From assembly GCF_000499845.2 (NCBI RefSeq), contig NC_023756.2, forward strand, positions 34,494,763 through 34,558,762: a DNA stretch of 64,000 nucleotides, read 5' to 3'. The stretch is from Phaseolus vulgaris. Taxonomy: Eukaryota; Streptophyta; Magnoliopsida; Fabales; Fabaceae. Of this stretch, positions 36,514 to 48,485 are shown one piece after another (position 1 is the first letter of the stretch; each line of letters opens with the position of its first letter). The notes under the pieces are model-generated. The model did not search any database. It saw nothing but the letters and a program-made list of their open reading frames with translations, and was not told the origin of the DNA. The translations under genes and the position numbers were made by a program.

Positions 36514-37199
36514 ACCAAAGGAATGGAGATTGGCAACAAATAATGTTTCAAGACACGGCAAAGTTTAGCATCATTAGAGCATCATTAGAGCGTCATAGTT
36601 TGCCTTGTTTAGGTTTCATATTCTCTTTAAAATATTATTGGTATTATTTTTTTCCCCTGTAATTGTGTTGTGTCTAAATTTTATTGAAATTTTGGTTAAG
36701 AAATTGAAATCAGAAACATGCTTTCAGCATCAAGAACTGACTTATTTGTCACGCCATGTTTGGATGAATGACGCAGTGATTTCAGAAATTAAATTCTGGA
36801 TCAGTGTAACATTTGAATGTTTAAATTTGAAAATTATGAAAATTAATTAATTTTCGCAGGAGTTTTGCCTTGGTGATTTTTTTACGACATAGTTTCACCT
36901 TCTTTTCCTTGTGCTAATCAACAACTGAACTTTTTAGGAGTATTACAAAATATGATTTGGTTTAGTTTTTTTGAAGAACGTGAGTTAAGAGATGATGAGT
37001 TCATTATTTTTCTTTTTTTTTTTGAATCATCTCCTCTCCCTCATCTTCTCCAAATCGCTTTCAAAAATCGCATTTTTCGTCTGTCAATTCATACTCACAG
37101 GTCTTGGTTTCAAATTTAGTGCCTCTCATCCAAATGAGTTTTACAGCAGCAAAAAGTGATACTTCTTTATTCATTTTGAATTACTTCAACATCCACACT
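36514..37199. other. 3' untranslated region and spacer after the pyruvate kinase gene
   Basis: AT-rich with no further coding sequence. It presumably contains the polyadenylation region of the kinase transcript, but no single signal can be chosen with confidence. Confidence 0.4.
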
Positions 37200-37495
37200 T
37201 TTAATTCTGGTTTATGTTGATAATATAATTGTCATTGACAAATTTGAATATAAGATAGTGTCTCTGGTTCCTAAACTAAATTTTATGCTCAAGCTTAAAG
37301 ATCTTGGATGTTTACACTATTTTCCGGAAATTGAAGTCATTCACACCATTGGAGGAGACTTATTTCTTTGACAAACAAGGAGTGGCTTAAACCACTATCA
37401 GCACCAATGGTTTTTGGTCTTAAACGCCAAGCAAATTGAAGCGAAGTATCATGATGCAGCTGTTATTGTGGAACTAGTTTAGTTAAAAACTGTTT
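37200..37495 (+). pseudogene. Ty1-copia RT/RNase H relic, plus strand
   Basis: The plus strand carries VYVDNIIVI (YVDD-like, second Asp changed to Asn), then LKDLGCLHYFPEIEV. After a stop and deletion, QIEAKYHDAAVIVEL resembles the RNase H end (Q-x-E-A-K/E-Y). It is short, stop-ridden and has no LTRs. It is the only clearly plus-oriented pol relic in the window. Confidence 0.65.
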
Positions 37496-37569
37496 CTTCC
37501 TGCACCTTCATATCTTCTGTCACCTCCATACAATGTGAAAAATATCTTTTTAACTTTCTTGTGCTACCT

Positions 37570-37765
37570 CCATAGGATTATGTAATCTGGAAATGCATTT
37601 GAAAAAAGATTTTCAGATTATGTAATCCGGAAGCTAAAAAAAACTTCTGGATTACATAATTTGAAAATTAATCATGCATATGAAAAAAGGTTTCTGGATT
37701 ATGTAATCCGGAAGCTAATTACGAATTTGAAAAAAGACTTCCGAATTATGTAATCCAGAATATTA
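37570..37765. repeat. cluster of palindromic ATTATGTAAT words
   Basis: Five copies of a near-palindrome, core GGATTATGTAATCC with flanking GGAAGC, occur at about 37574, 37611, 37650 (opposite orientation), 37693 and 37741, roughly 40 bp apart. They are separated by GAAAAAAG-type spacers. No coding potential. It is neither a simple microsatellite nor a recognised transposon. Confidence 0.75.
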
Positions 37766-38365
37766 TATGGAGGTCCAGGAAGAAAAAGCCTTAGCCTTAC
37801 TTAAAGAGTGGTACTTTTATACTCAAAATAAAATATCTATTATACAACTCAAAATATTAATATTTTATTTAAATTTGTTAATCTTTTTAATTTAAAATAC
37901 CAATATATTTTATTATATTATTAAAGTAGTTGTCAAAGAATGTAATTTTTTTGGATAAATGTGAAAGTATAGTTAAGATCTCTTCTTAGTGAACTTCAAA
38001 ATGCTGCCCTTAGTTAATAATCCTATTACGCACTCAGCTACTAAACATTTGAAACTTAGATCCATATTATGTTGAAGAAAAAATTATGAAAAATTAAAAT
38101 TCAAGTCATTCATCTTCCAACTCAGTCATACCACTAAGAAAGTTCTCTAAGAGGTAGTTTGCAAGTTCTCCGGCCAGTATTAATTAAAAATATAATACCA
38201 AATAACTAGTGCATGTAATAATATTATTAAGTTTGATTTTTATATTAGAAATGACTCGTTAGTTAAGTAAGTCTAATCATATGTTTTAATTGGAAAAGTT
38301 AAGTTCTTGAGAAAAACAATTTCACAATCACTATTATTGTCTCATAAAAACAAATCTTACTAGGA

Positions 38366-38929
38366 CTAGAAGGTAGGACTTGGTAGTAATATAACCACAT
38401 CCAGTTCATTATTCAACCATAAAAGACTTAGATAAATTAAATGATTATTTTATGAAATGTTATTTATATTTGAAACTTGTTAAAATAAAACTTTTAAGAG
38501 TTTTCTCAAGGAAACTAAATTATAATTTGCAACATTTATCAACAATCTTGAATGTAAATTATACTTATGTAAGTATTGATATTTTTTCGTCTTAAATGGA
38601 TAGTGTTTTCTTTCCCTAAAATATTATCAGAAGTAAAATAAAATAGTTGAAAAAATTTATCCTAAGATCACAAACAACTTTAATAAACTTTGGAAACAAG
38701 ATTATCACATTGAAGAAATCAAATTTGAATAAGCTTTGAAAAAAAAAAGGTAAGATCAGAGCATCTATCAAGATTTTTATCATATAGTTAAATTACATTA
38801 ACATAGTAAATTGCAAGGTTTAGAATTTAGAATAAAAATACAATTTGATTTTGATACAATTGGAGAAAAATTAACTTCTCCTCATTTTAAATCTTAGTTA
38901 ATAAATATACAAAATTTTATTCTATCGTA
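38366..38929. repeat. duplicated 3' flank of the pectate lyase block
   Basis: Shares ordered blocks (AGGTAG-ACTT, ATTCAACCATAAA, TTAGATAAATTAAA, AACTTGTTAAAATAAAAC, AGTTTTCTCAAGG) with 12170-12390. It shows that the duplication extends beyond the coding exons. Confidence 0.65.
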
Positions 38930-40146
38930 ACACGCCTGATGAACGTGTCACTGATTTTACAAATTTGGCATCAACAACTTCAAAACTTTGTTCCTTATTA
39001 TAATTCGGCTTTGGCACATCTCCTCCTTTCGTTACCATGAATGAAGCTCCATTTTCAAAATTGCCTCTTACAGAATAAAAGTCCCATCTATCTTCATTTT
39101 TATCACTATTCTTTCTCCATATTACCTACACATAATAAATAATTAGCACAACCTAATAAAATCTTTATATATATATATATATATATAATATACACAAATA
39201 CTTAAATGATTGGTCAACACAAATGGATAAAAAAATGAAAATGAAAATTCTAAAATTTATTACCTCTTTATTCCCTGTTGTTGGTGCTACGAAGATGTTA
39301 GCTTCACTTTTGAGACTAAGTCCCATGCTTATCTCTCACATATCCATCATCATGTCCAAGAAGCATAACCTTATCTTGATTTTTGAACCAGTTATTGGAG
39401 ATAGTCACATTAGTAGAACCTCGAGTTACATCAAGCAAACCATCTTGACATTCATAAAGTGTATTATGGTCAATCCAAATTATTACGAAGTGGACTTTAA
39501 GCCTAACTCAACCCCATAAAACCGGCTCATAGGGTTGAGGTTTGCACCCACTTATATACAATGAAAGGCTCTAATCTCTAGTCGATGTGGGATCTCCAAC
39601 ACACCCCTCTCATGCCGAGACTGCCAACTCGTGCGTGGGACTATATATTATGGGTGGTCCGATAGCGGCCCGATAGCGGGTGGCACGATAGGCCCAACAC
39701 AAATACTCGCTAGGATAGGCTCGAAAATGGCTCTGATACCATATTACGAAGTGAACTTTAAGCCTAACTCAACCCCATAAAACCGGCTCATATGGTTGAG
39801 GTTTGCACCCACTTATATACAATGAAAGGCTCTAATCTCTAGTCGATGTGGGATCTCCAACACAAATCTTTGAAGCAACAACCAATCTAATTGCATCTCC
39901 ATCTAAATGACCTAAAGGAATCACCTTTCCTTCAGGCCCCATTACAATCCCAGGGGCTTGAGGTTTGCAGTGGTGAACTCGAATGCCATGGATGATTATG
40001 TTGGTGGCCTGTAATTAAATAAGCAAAGTTGCATACAGATTGGTAGATCATGAAAATAAATTTCTTAATGTTTATTATCCACACAAGTTTAATTAATAAA
40101 AAGTGTTAATTACCTTAAAGATCATTAAACATGCATTATTAGCAAA
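38930..40146 (-). pseudogene. pectate lyase pseudogene interrupted by a TRIM element
   Basis: Pieces match the gene at 12812-14295 in order on the minus strand: the end of exon 1 (about 40145-40113), exon 2 (about 40010-39868 and 39480-39331), the second half of exon 3 (about 39330-39262) and exon 4 (about 39126-38935). Part of exon 2, intron 2 and the first half of exon 3 are deleted, so MGLSLKSEANIF joins directly to the exon 2 remnant. Most of exon 1, including the signal peptide, is missing. A TRIM sits in exon 2 at 39481-39862. Exon 4 ends early at a TAG. No functional enzyme can be made. Confidence 0.9.
39481..39862 (-). mobile_element. TRIM (terminal-repeat retrotransposon in miniature), complete
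   Basis: It has two 121-bp LTRs (39481-39601 and 39742-39862) that differ at two positions. The interior is 140 bp with an initiator-Met primer site TGGTATCAGAGCC (39741-39729, minus) and a polypurine tract GAGAGGGGTG beside the left LTR. A perfect 5-bp target duplication CAAAT flanks it (39476-39480 and 39863-39867). It is too short to code for anything and depends on enzymes from other elements. A decayed relative lies at 14893-15200. Confidence 0.95.
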
Positions 40147-41594
40147 CTCACTGCTGAGTAAATCATGTGTTGAAATTTTTGAAAGTCATGATAATGTTAT
40201 CCTTCCACACCTTTATATATGAATTCTATATGTAAGGATATTTGGTTAATTTTAACAAAACAATTTGTCAAATACGTAGTGGCCATTGAAAGTTTAGAGC
40301 GGGAATATCCAATTTCTCATTTTCGGTTGCATTTTGACTTTCTACAGTTTTGGTTATTCCAATTGTGTGTAGAATACTACCTTTATTTTAATGTAAGTTT
40401 GTTAGGATATCTATACTAGATGATATGCTTATTCTTGTCAAGTAAAAACAAATTATGCTAGACAACAAAGTTTCACACAATACAATACCATTTTATTAAT
40501 AAAGTACAAACTAAAGGTGTCAGCACATTCCAAAATTGGATGTCATACTTACAAATATTACTGACAAAGATTTAAAAAACATATTTTATGAAAAGTTAAA
40601 AAACATTTTCTATTGATATTGGTAGGTTCCCAAGGTAGATATTGAATGTGCCATGTTGTGTATTAGATTGAATATTGTGCTTGAACTTCTATTTTATTTA
40701 TCATTAAATTTTATATGTAGTGATATAATGCAGTACGATTCTAATCTTTCTGAGCTGTCCTCAGTCTCAATGTTACTATAACTACTGCTTTTGTGTAGGA
40801 TGTGATTTCCAATTTGGTTACTAATCAAGAAAATCGTATGCTCATTCTCATTCCCTTTGTGGATGTTTATTTTTTTGTAATGTAGAATTTAAGTTTATCA
40901 TTAATGGTTGCATTTCATCAGGCAGTTCATATAAATTTTACAGAGAAGAAAGTCCTCAGACGAGAACAATTTTATTTGGAGAAGTAAATTTTGTTTTAAC
41001 AACAGGTATATGAGGTTCTGATTCTTGGTTATTATTCACTGCAAATGTATTAAAATGAGAACTGCACTACAGATGTCCATGACAATACCACAATCCAACA
41101 AAGAAAATTAACATGATTGTTAACCAAGAATCCACAAGCCAAAGGAATAAGTTAATAACTACTTCATATGGATTAAACTACACACACAATGCAGTATCTG
41201 ACATAGACAGTATGGAAGAGTTATGTTTGTCAAGTAATTCTAAGTCTACAAGAAACTGAAGGAGAATTATAATGTAGAATTAGTTATAGAGAAAAGCTAT
41301 GGATATTTCAGGTTCGACCTTATATACAAGTAATTATTTAGAGTGTAGATTCTAAGTTTATTATTCATTACCGTATTTGTTCACCCAATTTAGATAAAAT
41401 TACATATAACAATATCATCAAAGAAGAAGAAATTATTTTGGAGAAACAATATTTCTTTCAACAACAGGTATAAATATATACCCATGCATTTTTTGAATTA
41501 TTTACTGCTAATGTATTGAATAGAAAAATTTCATGCAGATGTACATGACAGTTCATTCAAAAATGCAATAGAGAGACATGTCATGGTTGTTACC
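40147..41594. other. AT-rich spacer with an imperfect internal duplication
   Basis: No gene seen. Two stretches, about 40930-41090 and 41395-41575, share ordered blocks (AAGAAGAAA-TTATTTTGGAGAA, TTCAACAACAGGTATA, TACTGCTAATGTATT, GCAGATGTACATGACA and variants). They are about 450 bp apart in direct orientation. Confidence 0.5.
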
Positions 41595-42495
41595 TGATGT
41601 GAGTTGATTTTAGATTGATTCATTTAGGTGACACTTTAGATATAAGATTGAGACTGTTAAGTAATTAAAAGTGAAAAGCCTAAGGAAAATTCTCACTGGA
41701 CATTAATTTAACAAGTGTTAAATAGATGTGAAGGTTCATTTCCATAAGGCAAAAAGAAAAAACACAAATAAAGGTGAAGACGAATGCCAAAATAGGTGCG
41801 AAATTAAACCAAGGAAAGCTAAGCAAACATAAATGGCCGAATTGAATTCAAGGAGCAAAAACAAGAACAAGACATATTTTGGAATTGAAATTGGAATGGA
41901 AATGGAATGGAAAAAGACGAGTGAAAGGAAACTTAGGAGATGAAATTGAGAAGGAGAAACACGCCACTTGGATTGGTGATTTGCTCCAAGATAAGTGTGA
42001 ATGCCGCCACTTGAGAGCTCTCAATTTCTCACAAGATAAGACATAGGTTTAGGGAGACAATGCTCACACACTCTAACATAATTTGTGTATAGTAACTTTA
42101 CTCTTTATTCAACTTGTGAATACATGAGGTAGGCCTCCTTATTTATAGATTTAGGAGCCTTGGAAAAGAAGAAAATAGGGTAGAATGGGAAAGGAAGAAG
42201 TGGTGCGGTTTTAGGTCTTGACTTTGGTCAAAACCGCACCATCCCACACATTCTAGAAACTATGGTTTCCTTTCTACCCTAATGGGCTTCTTATGGGCCC
42301 ATTCTTATGTCTTGACCTCCTAATTATGCTATTTAAACCTACTCTATGGAAATTACAAATAGAGAGACCAATTGATGCTCAACTCCCATATTCTGTGCTC
42401 TGTTCCTTGTAATCCTCTGAGGTATGGGTGTTGAGGTCATGGTTTGGACTTGGTCTTCATCATGGGTAGGCGCCCTCACTCCTTGGGTCTCATCA
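41595..42495 (-). repeat. 3' LTR of the CRM-like element
   Basis: 901 bp from TGATGTGAGTTG (41595) to GGTCTCATCA (42495). A polypurine-like stretch (CACCCGGGGAGCA, minus) adjoins at 42508-42496. A TATA-like box (CTATAAATAAGG, minus) lies at about 42137-42148. The flanking five bases on the left are TTACC; the matching duplication would be outside the window. Confidence 0.8.
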
Positions 42496-43680
42496 TGCTC
42501 CCCGGGTGGGAAGGAATTCGTCCACAAATTTGGAAGACCTGCAGAGAAGGGAGTTAGATCACTGATATTAAAAGAATGACTACCTAAATATGTATCAGGC
42601 AGATCCAACTCATAGGTATTTTCATTAATCCTCTTGATGACCTGAAAAGGACCATCACCGCGTGGCATAAGTTTGGACTTCCTATGAGTAGGGAATCTAT
42701 CCTTCCTCAAGTGCAGCCAAACCCAATCCCCAGGTTCAAAGATCAATGCCTTGCGCCCTTTGTTGGCATGCTCAACATACTCACCTACCTTCCTTTCAAT
42801 TTGCTGCTTGATGTGGTGGTGCAAGTCTTTAACAAAAGAAGCTTTCTCAAAATCATCTTTGCACAACACCTCATCAAGTACAGGAATAGGAAGAAGGTCA
42901 AGAGGTGTGAGGGGATTGAACCCATAAACAACCTCAAAAGGGGTGTGGACAGTAGTAGAATTTACTAATCTATTATAAGCAAACTCAATATGAGGTAGTA
43001 AACTCTCCCACACCCTTGGGTTCCCAGAAATAAGGCACTTTAACATTTGACCCAAAGTTCTATTAACCACTTCTTTTTGACCATCAGTTTGGGGATGGCA
43101 AGTAGTAGAAAACAAGAGTTTAGTTCCAAGTTTTCCCCACAAAGTCCTCCAAAAGTGACTTAAGAACTTTGAATCTCTGCCGGATACAATACTTTTAGAA
43201 AGCCCATGTAAAGTAACTACTTCCTTAAAGAAGAGATTTTCAACAAAACAAGCATCATCTACTTTGTGGCATGGAATAAAGTGAACCATATTAGAAAAGC
43301 GGTTCACTACCACAAAGATAGAATCCATACCCTTGGATGTCTTGGGAAGACCTAAGATGAAATCCATGGAAATGTCTACCTAAGGCATAGCAGGGATGGG
43401 AAGAGGGGTATATAAACCATGGGGTTGCACTTTAGATTTAGCCTTCCTACATGTTATGCATTTGTCACAGAAGCTATGTACGGATTTGCGCATGTGTGGC
43501 CAAAATAAATGTTCATGTAATGTATCTAAAGTTTTAGCTACCCCAAAGTGTCCCATAAGATCTCCCTCATGTGCCTCTCTAACAAGAGATTTTCGTAAAG
43601 ACCCTTGGGGAACACCAAGTCTTTTTCCTTTAAAAAGAAAACCATCTTGGATGAAAAAGTCTTTGTGTCCTCTTTTTTAG
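42339..43680 (-). pseudogene. integrase of the CRM-like element
   Basis: Two open segments meet at a TAG near 43381, where TRP is expected (AMP-stop-VDIS). The core shows [31 protein letters not shown] and [16 protein letters not shown] with the D-D-E ligands. The C-terminus has [14 protein letters not shown] and [25 protein letters not shown]. The zinc-binding segment (HEHLFWPHMR, CDKCITC) is at about 43430-43560. The last roughly 52 codons are read from the 3' LTR. A stop at 43677-43679 separates it from RNase H. Confidence 0.85.
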
Positions 43681-45011
43681 CACTCTTGATAGATGAGAGA
43701 GAAATCAAGGTCATCTTTATAGATTTCCTTTATGTGATCAAATCTTAAGAATTGAACATCCAAAACATTTAGCAAGGTACCCGCAACCACATTTATTTTA
43801 CCTTGCTTATGTTTGATCACATAAGGAAATTGCTCAAGGAACTCCACCCACTTAGCATGTCTCTTGTTAAGCTTGCTTTGGCCTTTCAAATATTTAAGGG
43901 ATTCATAATCACTATGTATCACAAACTCCTTTGGAAAAAGGTAGTGTTGCCAATTTTGCAAGGCTCTAACAAGAGCATAAAGTTCCTTATAATAGGTGGA
44001 GTAGTTGAGATGACTCACCTTAAGTTTCTCACTAAAATAAGGTATGGGGTGGCCCTCTTGAAGGAGGACAACCCCAATGCCTATGTTAGAGGCATCACAT
44101 TCTATTTCAAATATCTTAGTAAAGTTAGGAAGGGCTAAAATGGGGGCCTTAGTCAATTTTTCTTTCAAACTTTCAAAAGCTTCAATTTGGTCTTGTCCCC
44201 ATTTAAAAACCACATCCTTCTTTACTATGGCATTTATAGGTGTGGCAATGATATTAAAGTTTTGCACAAACCGCCAATAAAAACTAGCAAGTCCATGAAA
44301 ACTTCGTACCTCACTAACATTGGTGGGTGTTGGGCAATGTTGAATTGCTGCAACTTTTTCTTTATCTACATGCACCCCTTTGGAACTCACAACAAACACT
44401 AGGAAGTCTATATGATCTAGTGCAAACATACACTTAGCATGATTAGAATACAAACTCTCCTTCCTAAGGGTTTCCAACACTTGCCGCACAGATCCTCTAA
44501 AGACAAGCTATAGATAAAAATGTTATCAAAATAAACCACTACAAACTTGCCAATGAAAGGCCTTAGAACATGGTGCATGAGTCGCGTGAAGGTACTAGGA
44601 GCATTAGTCAAGCCAAAAGGCATGACTAAGCACTCATATAAACCAAATTTGGTCTTAAAGGCGGTTTTCCATTCATCCCCCGGTTTAATCCAGATTTGGT
44701 TATAACCACTCTTAAGATTAATTTTGGTAAATATTTTAGACCCATGTAATTCATCCAACAAGTCATCTAACCTAGGAATGGGATGCTTATATTTGATTGT
44801 TATGTTGTTTATTGCGCGACAAATGGGATGCCTATATTTGATTGTTATGTTGTTTATTGCGCGACAATCCGTACACATCCTCCAACTCCCATCATTTTTA
44901 GGGACAAGAATTACAGGCATAACACATGGACTCATGCTATCTTGCACCCACCCCTTAGCTATTAAGCCCTCTACTTGTTGTTGAATTTCCTTGGCCTCGG
45001 TTGGATTGGTC
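43677..45011 (-). pseudogene. reverse transcriptase and RNase H of the CRM-like element
   Basis: The RT begins at the SIRE insertion site (45011). It shows [20 protein letters not shown], a 45-bp in-frame tandem duplication (15 residues repeated, about 44775-44865), [16 protein letters not shown] block 4 ([17 protein letters not shown]) and YFDN instead of YVDD at about 44515-44530. The frame changes near 44489-44417. RNase H follows: [33 protein letters not shown]. The altered active site means no RT activity from this copy. Confidence 0.85.
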
Positions 45012-45016
45012 CTATA
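45012..45016. repeat. target-site duplication CTATA, left copy
   Basis: CTATA here and at 58299-58303 frame the SIRE-like element exactly. Removing the element and one copy restores the chromovirus RT reading across the junction. Confidence 0.9.
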
Positions 45017-46106
45017 TGTTAGAATATATGGCCTTTAAATAAGAGGGGGGTGAATTGTTTAAAAGAGGTTTTTGAAAACTTTTTCAGGTTTAATGAAATT
45101 CTGTGTATAAATCCAGAACAGAAATCAAGTTTAGCCAAGAACTCAAACAATTATACAGTAACACACAGAAAAACAATCGGTTGTTTCTTCGAAACAATCG
45201 GTTGTTTATACCAGTTGAACTTAAAACATAATTTAAAGGAGTTCATGGTAAGAGAGAATCACACAAACAGCTTATACTGGTTCACTCTTAAGCCAAGAGC
45301 TATATCCAGTCCCCAGAAACCATTAGGTAAACCACTAAGCAATCAAACCAGATTACAAAACACAATCCACCAAAGTAGTGACCTTAAACCCTTCAAGAAA
45401 CACACTACCTTTGACAAAGCACACTAAGAGTATTGATCTTGAACACCTCAAGAACACACAATACTCCTTGGCAACACAACAATAGAAATACAATAGGTTT
45501 AGAAAGGATTACACCTGATCACAGTACAATCTGAATTGAATACAATTGCAATCCTATTCCACTCTCACTTGAAAATCCAAAGCTCGATGTGAATCTTGAA
45601 AACTTGAGATAAAAAATGTCAAACTGAATTTCTCAAAGTTGTTTCTTACATGTTTGAAAACATAAACAAACCATTTATATTTTCCAAAGATTAGTCAAAG
45701 CATTTAATGAAGGAGCGTATTCAGTTAGAATTCATTTAAAACAGATCCACCAAACAAAACTGAATTCTGTTAGGATTTTCAAGAAACAATCGGTGAAATC
45801 ACGAAACAACCGATTGTTTTGGTTTGACAGTTAAGTCAACCAAACCAAAACAACTTTCAACCTTTTTCAAAACTCCTAAGAGTAAAACAACCGGTTGATT
45901 TGACAAAACAACAGGTTGTTTTTCACTTAATTGAAAAAACACTTAATTTCAAAAAGGTTTTAATTCACATTAGTTTTAGATTCAACAAAGGAGTGGATCA
46001 CACTTTAATCTACCCAGATCCCACCCAAACACATCAACAACACCAGCCTTTCATCAAATACCTTGGATTTGGATTCTTCAAAGCTCTTGATCACTCTTGA
46101 TCAACA
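45017..46106 (-). repeat. 3' LTR of the outer SIRE-like element
   Basis: 1090 bp, TGTTAGAATATATGG to CTTGATCAACA. It contains three motif pairs of the AAACAATCGGTTGTTT type (45171-45207, 45784-45820, 45884-45921). A TATA-like box (ATATAAATGG, minus) lies near 45675. The adjacent minus-strand AAATAGGGGGAGATTG is the polypurine tract. Its partner LTR is at 57214-58298. Confidence 0.85.
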
Positions 46107-46551
46107 ATCTCCCCCTATTTGATGAAGACAAATCCTTGGTTGCTTGTGTTGGACTTATTTGAATCTGAAAAAGCACCTGTAAAACAGAAACTATGCAATC
46201 CAAAACATTTCTAATAACAGGTTATGATGGCACATAAACTAGTTTTCTACATTACCATAAGAGTAGAAAAACCAGCCACAAACTATGACAAAAATCTCAA
46301 AACTGCAGTACCAAATCAGCCATCATATGCAGCAGAAAATTAAAGCATACTTAAATAAGAGTAATAGCAGTTTTAAGACAACACATAAACCATATTATCC
46401 TCCTATTTGTCTTCACAAATAGAATTAGGAAGAGATAAAAACAGAATAGTCCAAAATAAAGCAATGCAAGCATAGAAAAAAATTACAAATCTTGACTTCA
46501 ATCATCTTTCCCATACTGCAGCTCAAACAATTGATTTTGAATAGCTTCAAT

Positions 46552-47698
46552 CTATTCATCAAGGTTCTGAAAACGTGCATCCATGTTTTGAAATCTGTTG
46601 TCAAAGTTCTGAAAGTTTGTAGCACAAAAGTCATGAAGGTTCCTTTGATTTTCAGCAAAGTTGTCCAACCTATTGACCATGAATTTCTCAAAAGGAGACA
46701 TTGAGAGAATCCTATTTCCTTGATTTCCAGCACTTGTTCCAGCACCTTCAGCAGTAGGTTTATCTTCTTGAACATCAACATCAACACCTTCAGCAACTTC
46801 TTGATCTTCTTCATCATGTTCAGCATGTGCACCACTTGAGGAACCACCATGTTCACCATCCTTGCTTTCCCATCTTCCACCAATCTTGGTAAAACCCATC
46901 TTACTTAGTGAACCATTGTTCACTTCATGTGTTGACTTCACCAATTCAGATGTTTCTCCCTCAAGATCTACTTAAAAAAAGTTTAAGAATTTAGAGATTA
47001 AGATGGCATAAGGATAATGATAGTCATTTAACCTCATAGATTTTTGTACTTGTTCCTTTATGATATGGATCCAATTGATCTTGACTTTGCTCATGATGCA
47101 GTATATGTAGACAAGATCTTCCTCAGTAAGAAAAGAATGATTGCTCCCCCTTGGTGATAGAATCCAAGTTACAATGAGAGTGAACAACCTTTCATTTAAC
47201 TTTAAACCTCCAACAGAACAAGTTCTGACTTGTGCTTGAGGATTCTTCAAACAACTTCCATAATACTGAATCTTGTTTAAATCTTCCACCACACAATATT
47301 CCCTTTGTTGATTCTCAGCCCAACATACTTCAAACCAGTTACAGCAACCCATACCTCATGAGTAATCTCCATATCCACACCTTTGACATGAGAAACAAGG
47401 TTGTTATCAACAAACTTCAAGTTAGTGTAGAAAACCCGAATGAGATTAGAATAAATGTTTTCATCTCCAAAAACCTCTTTAGCATTTGTTCTTTGAGAAG
47501 ATTTCTCACATCATCCAACTTTTGACTTTTCAACCAGCTGAAAGGGACAACTTTTGAGTTGTTTATCACTTTTCTAATTGTTTCAAAGCGATATTTCTCA
47601 ATCAACTCATTGTCTCCTGAAAACCAGCCTTCAAGACGCCCTCCTGATCTCATAGCTCTGGTTTTAATCCTTTTTTATGATGGAGGAGTGGAATCCAT
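46552..47698 (-). pseudogene. accessory ORF relic of the outer SIRE-like element
   Basis: Homologous along its length to the intact ORF at 50851-51999. It opens ATGGATTCCACTCC and has a TAA at codon 8 and frameshifts near 47417 and 46972. It keeps RSGGRLEGWFSGDNELIEKY, LIVTWILSPRG, KVKINWIHIIKEQ and the NLDE end. It shares the terminal TAG at 46552-46554 with the other copy. Broken here; the intact copy shows the original form. Confidence 0.8.
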
Positions 47699-48485
47699 GA
47701 AACCAGAATGAGAGAAAACAAAAACAGAGGAAAATATGAGGTGCAGCAAGAAATGTGCCAATGGGTTGTTTTTGTGAAGAAAAACAGCTGCAGAGGGTTT
47801 TATAGCAAAACATAATCCTTCTTTGATCCTTTGGATGCAGTGGGTTTCAGTCTTCAAGATAGGAATCTGGTCCAAGCTTGCACAGTAAACACGTCAGCCC
47901 TCACCAGAAAAACACATGGTCAGCACATGTGGATTTGACTAGTCAAAAAGGCACTTGAATTTCCAAGATATGGAATATATTCCTTTTATGACAAGAAGTA
48001 ACCTCCTCCTGAACCAAATCAGACTCAAATGACTGCTTTATTGATTCATCATCCCTTTAAGATAGAAATCTGTAAAGGATAGAATGCATAAAGAAATTAA
48101 ATCAATTCTATGCAGTGCTGTCAGAGAAGAAACAATCGTGTTTCGAGAAAACAATCGGTTGTTTTTCTGATACAACAACTAATTAGAATTTTTAATCGCA
48201 GAGAAGAATTAAAATGTAATTGTACACACAGATCACAAATAGATGAAGATTTTAGCAGGAATTAATAAAAGAAAAAACAGAAACAAAGAAGGTCTTATCC
48301 TTTTGTCATGAAGTCCCTTCAATGAGTCATTATTCATGATCAAGAAAACTTCTTTTGGCTATCAAGAAGACTTAGGCTGGTACAGAACCTTAATTCAATT
48401 CCAGACAGAATCCTTTCCTTCCAAAAGCTTGATCTGATGACTCAAGAGTCCATGCTTCTCTTAGTATCCCTGCAACACAACAAAT

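Noticed and set aside
40391..40440. LDDMLILVK on the plus strand, resembling an RT active site
   Set aside because: Neighbouring residues show no RT blocks on either side, so it is probably chance.
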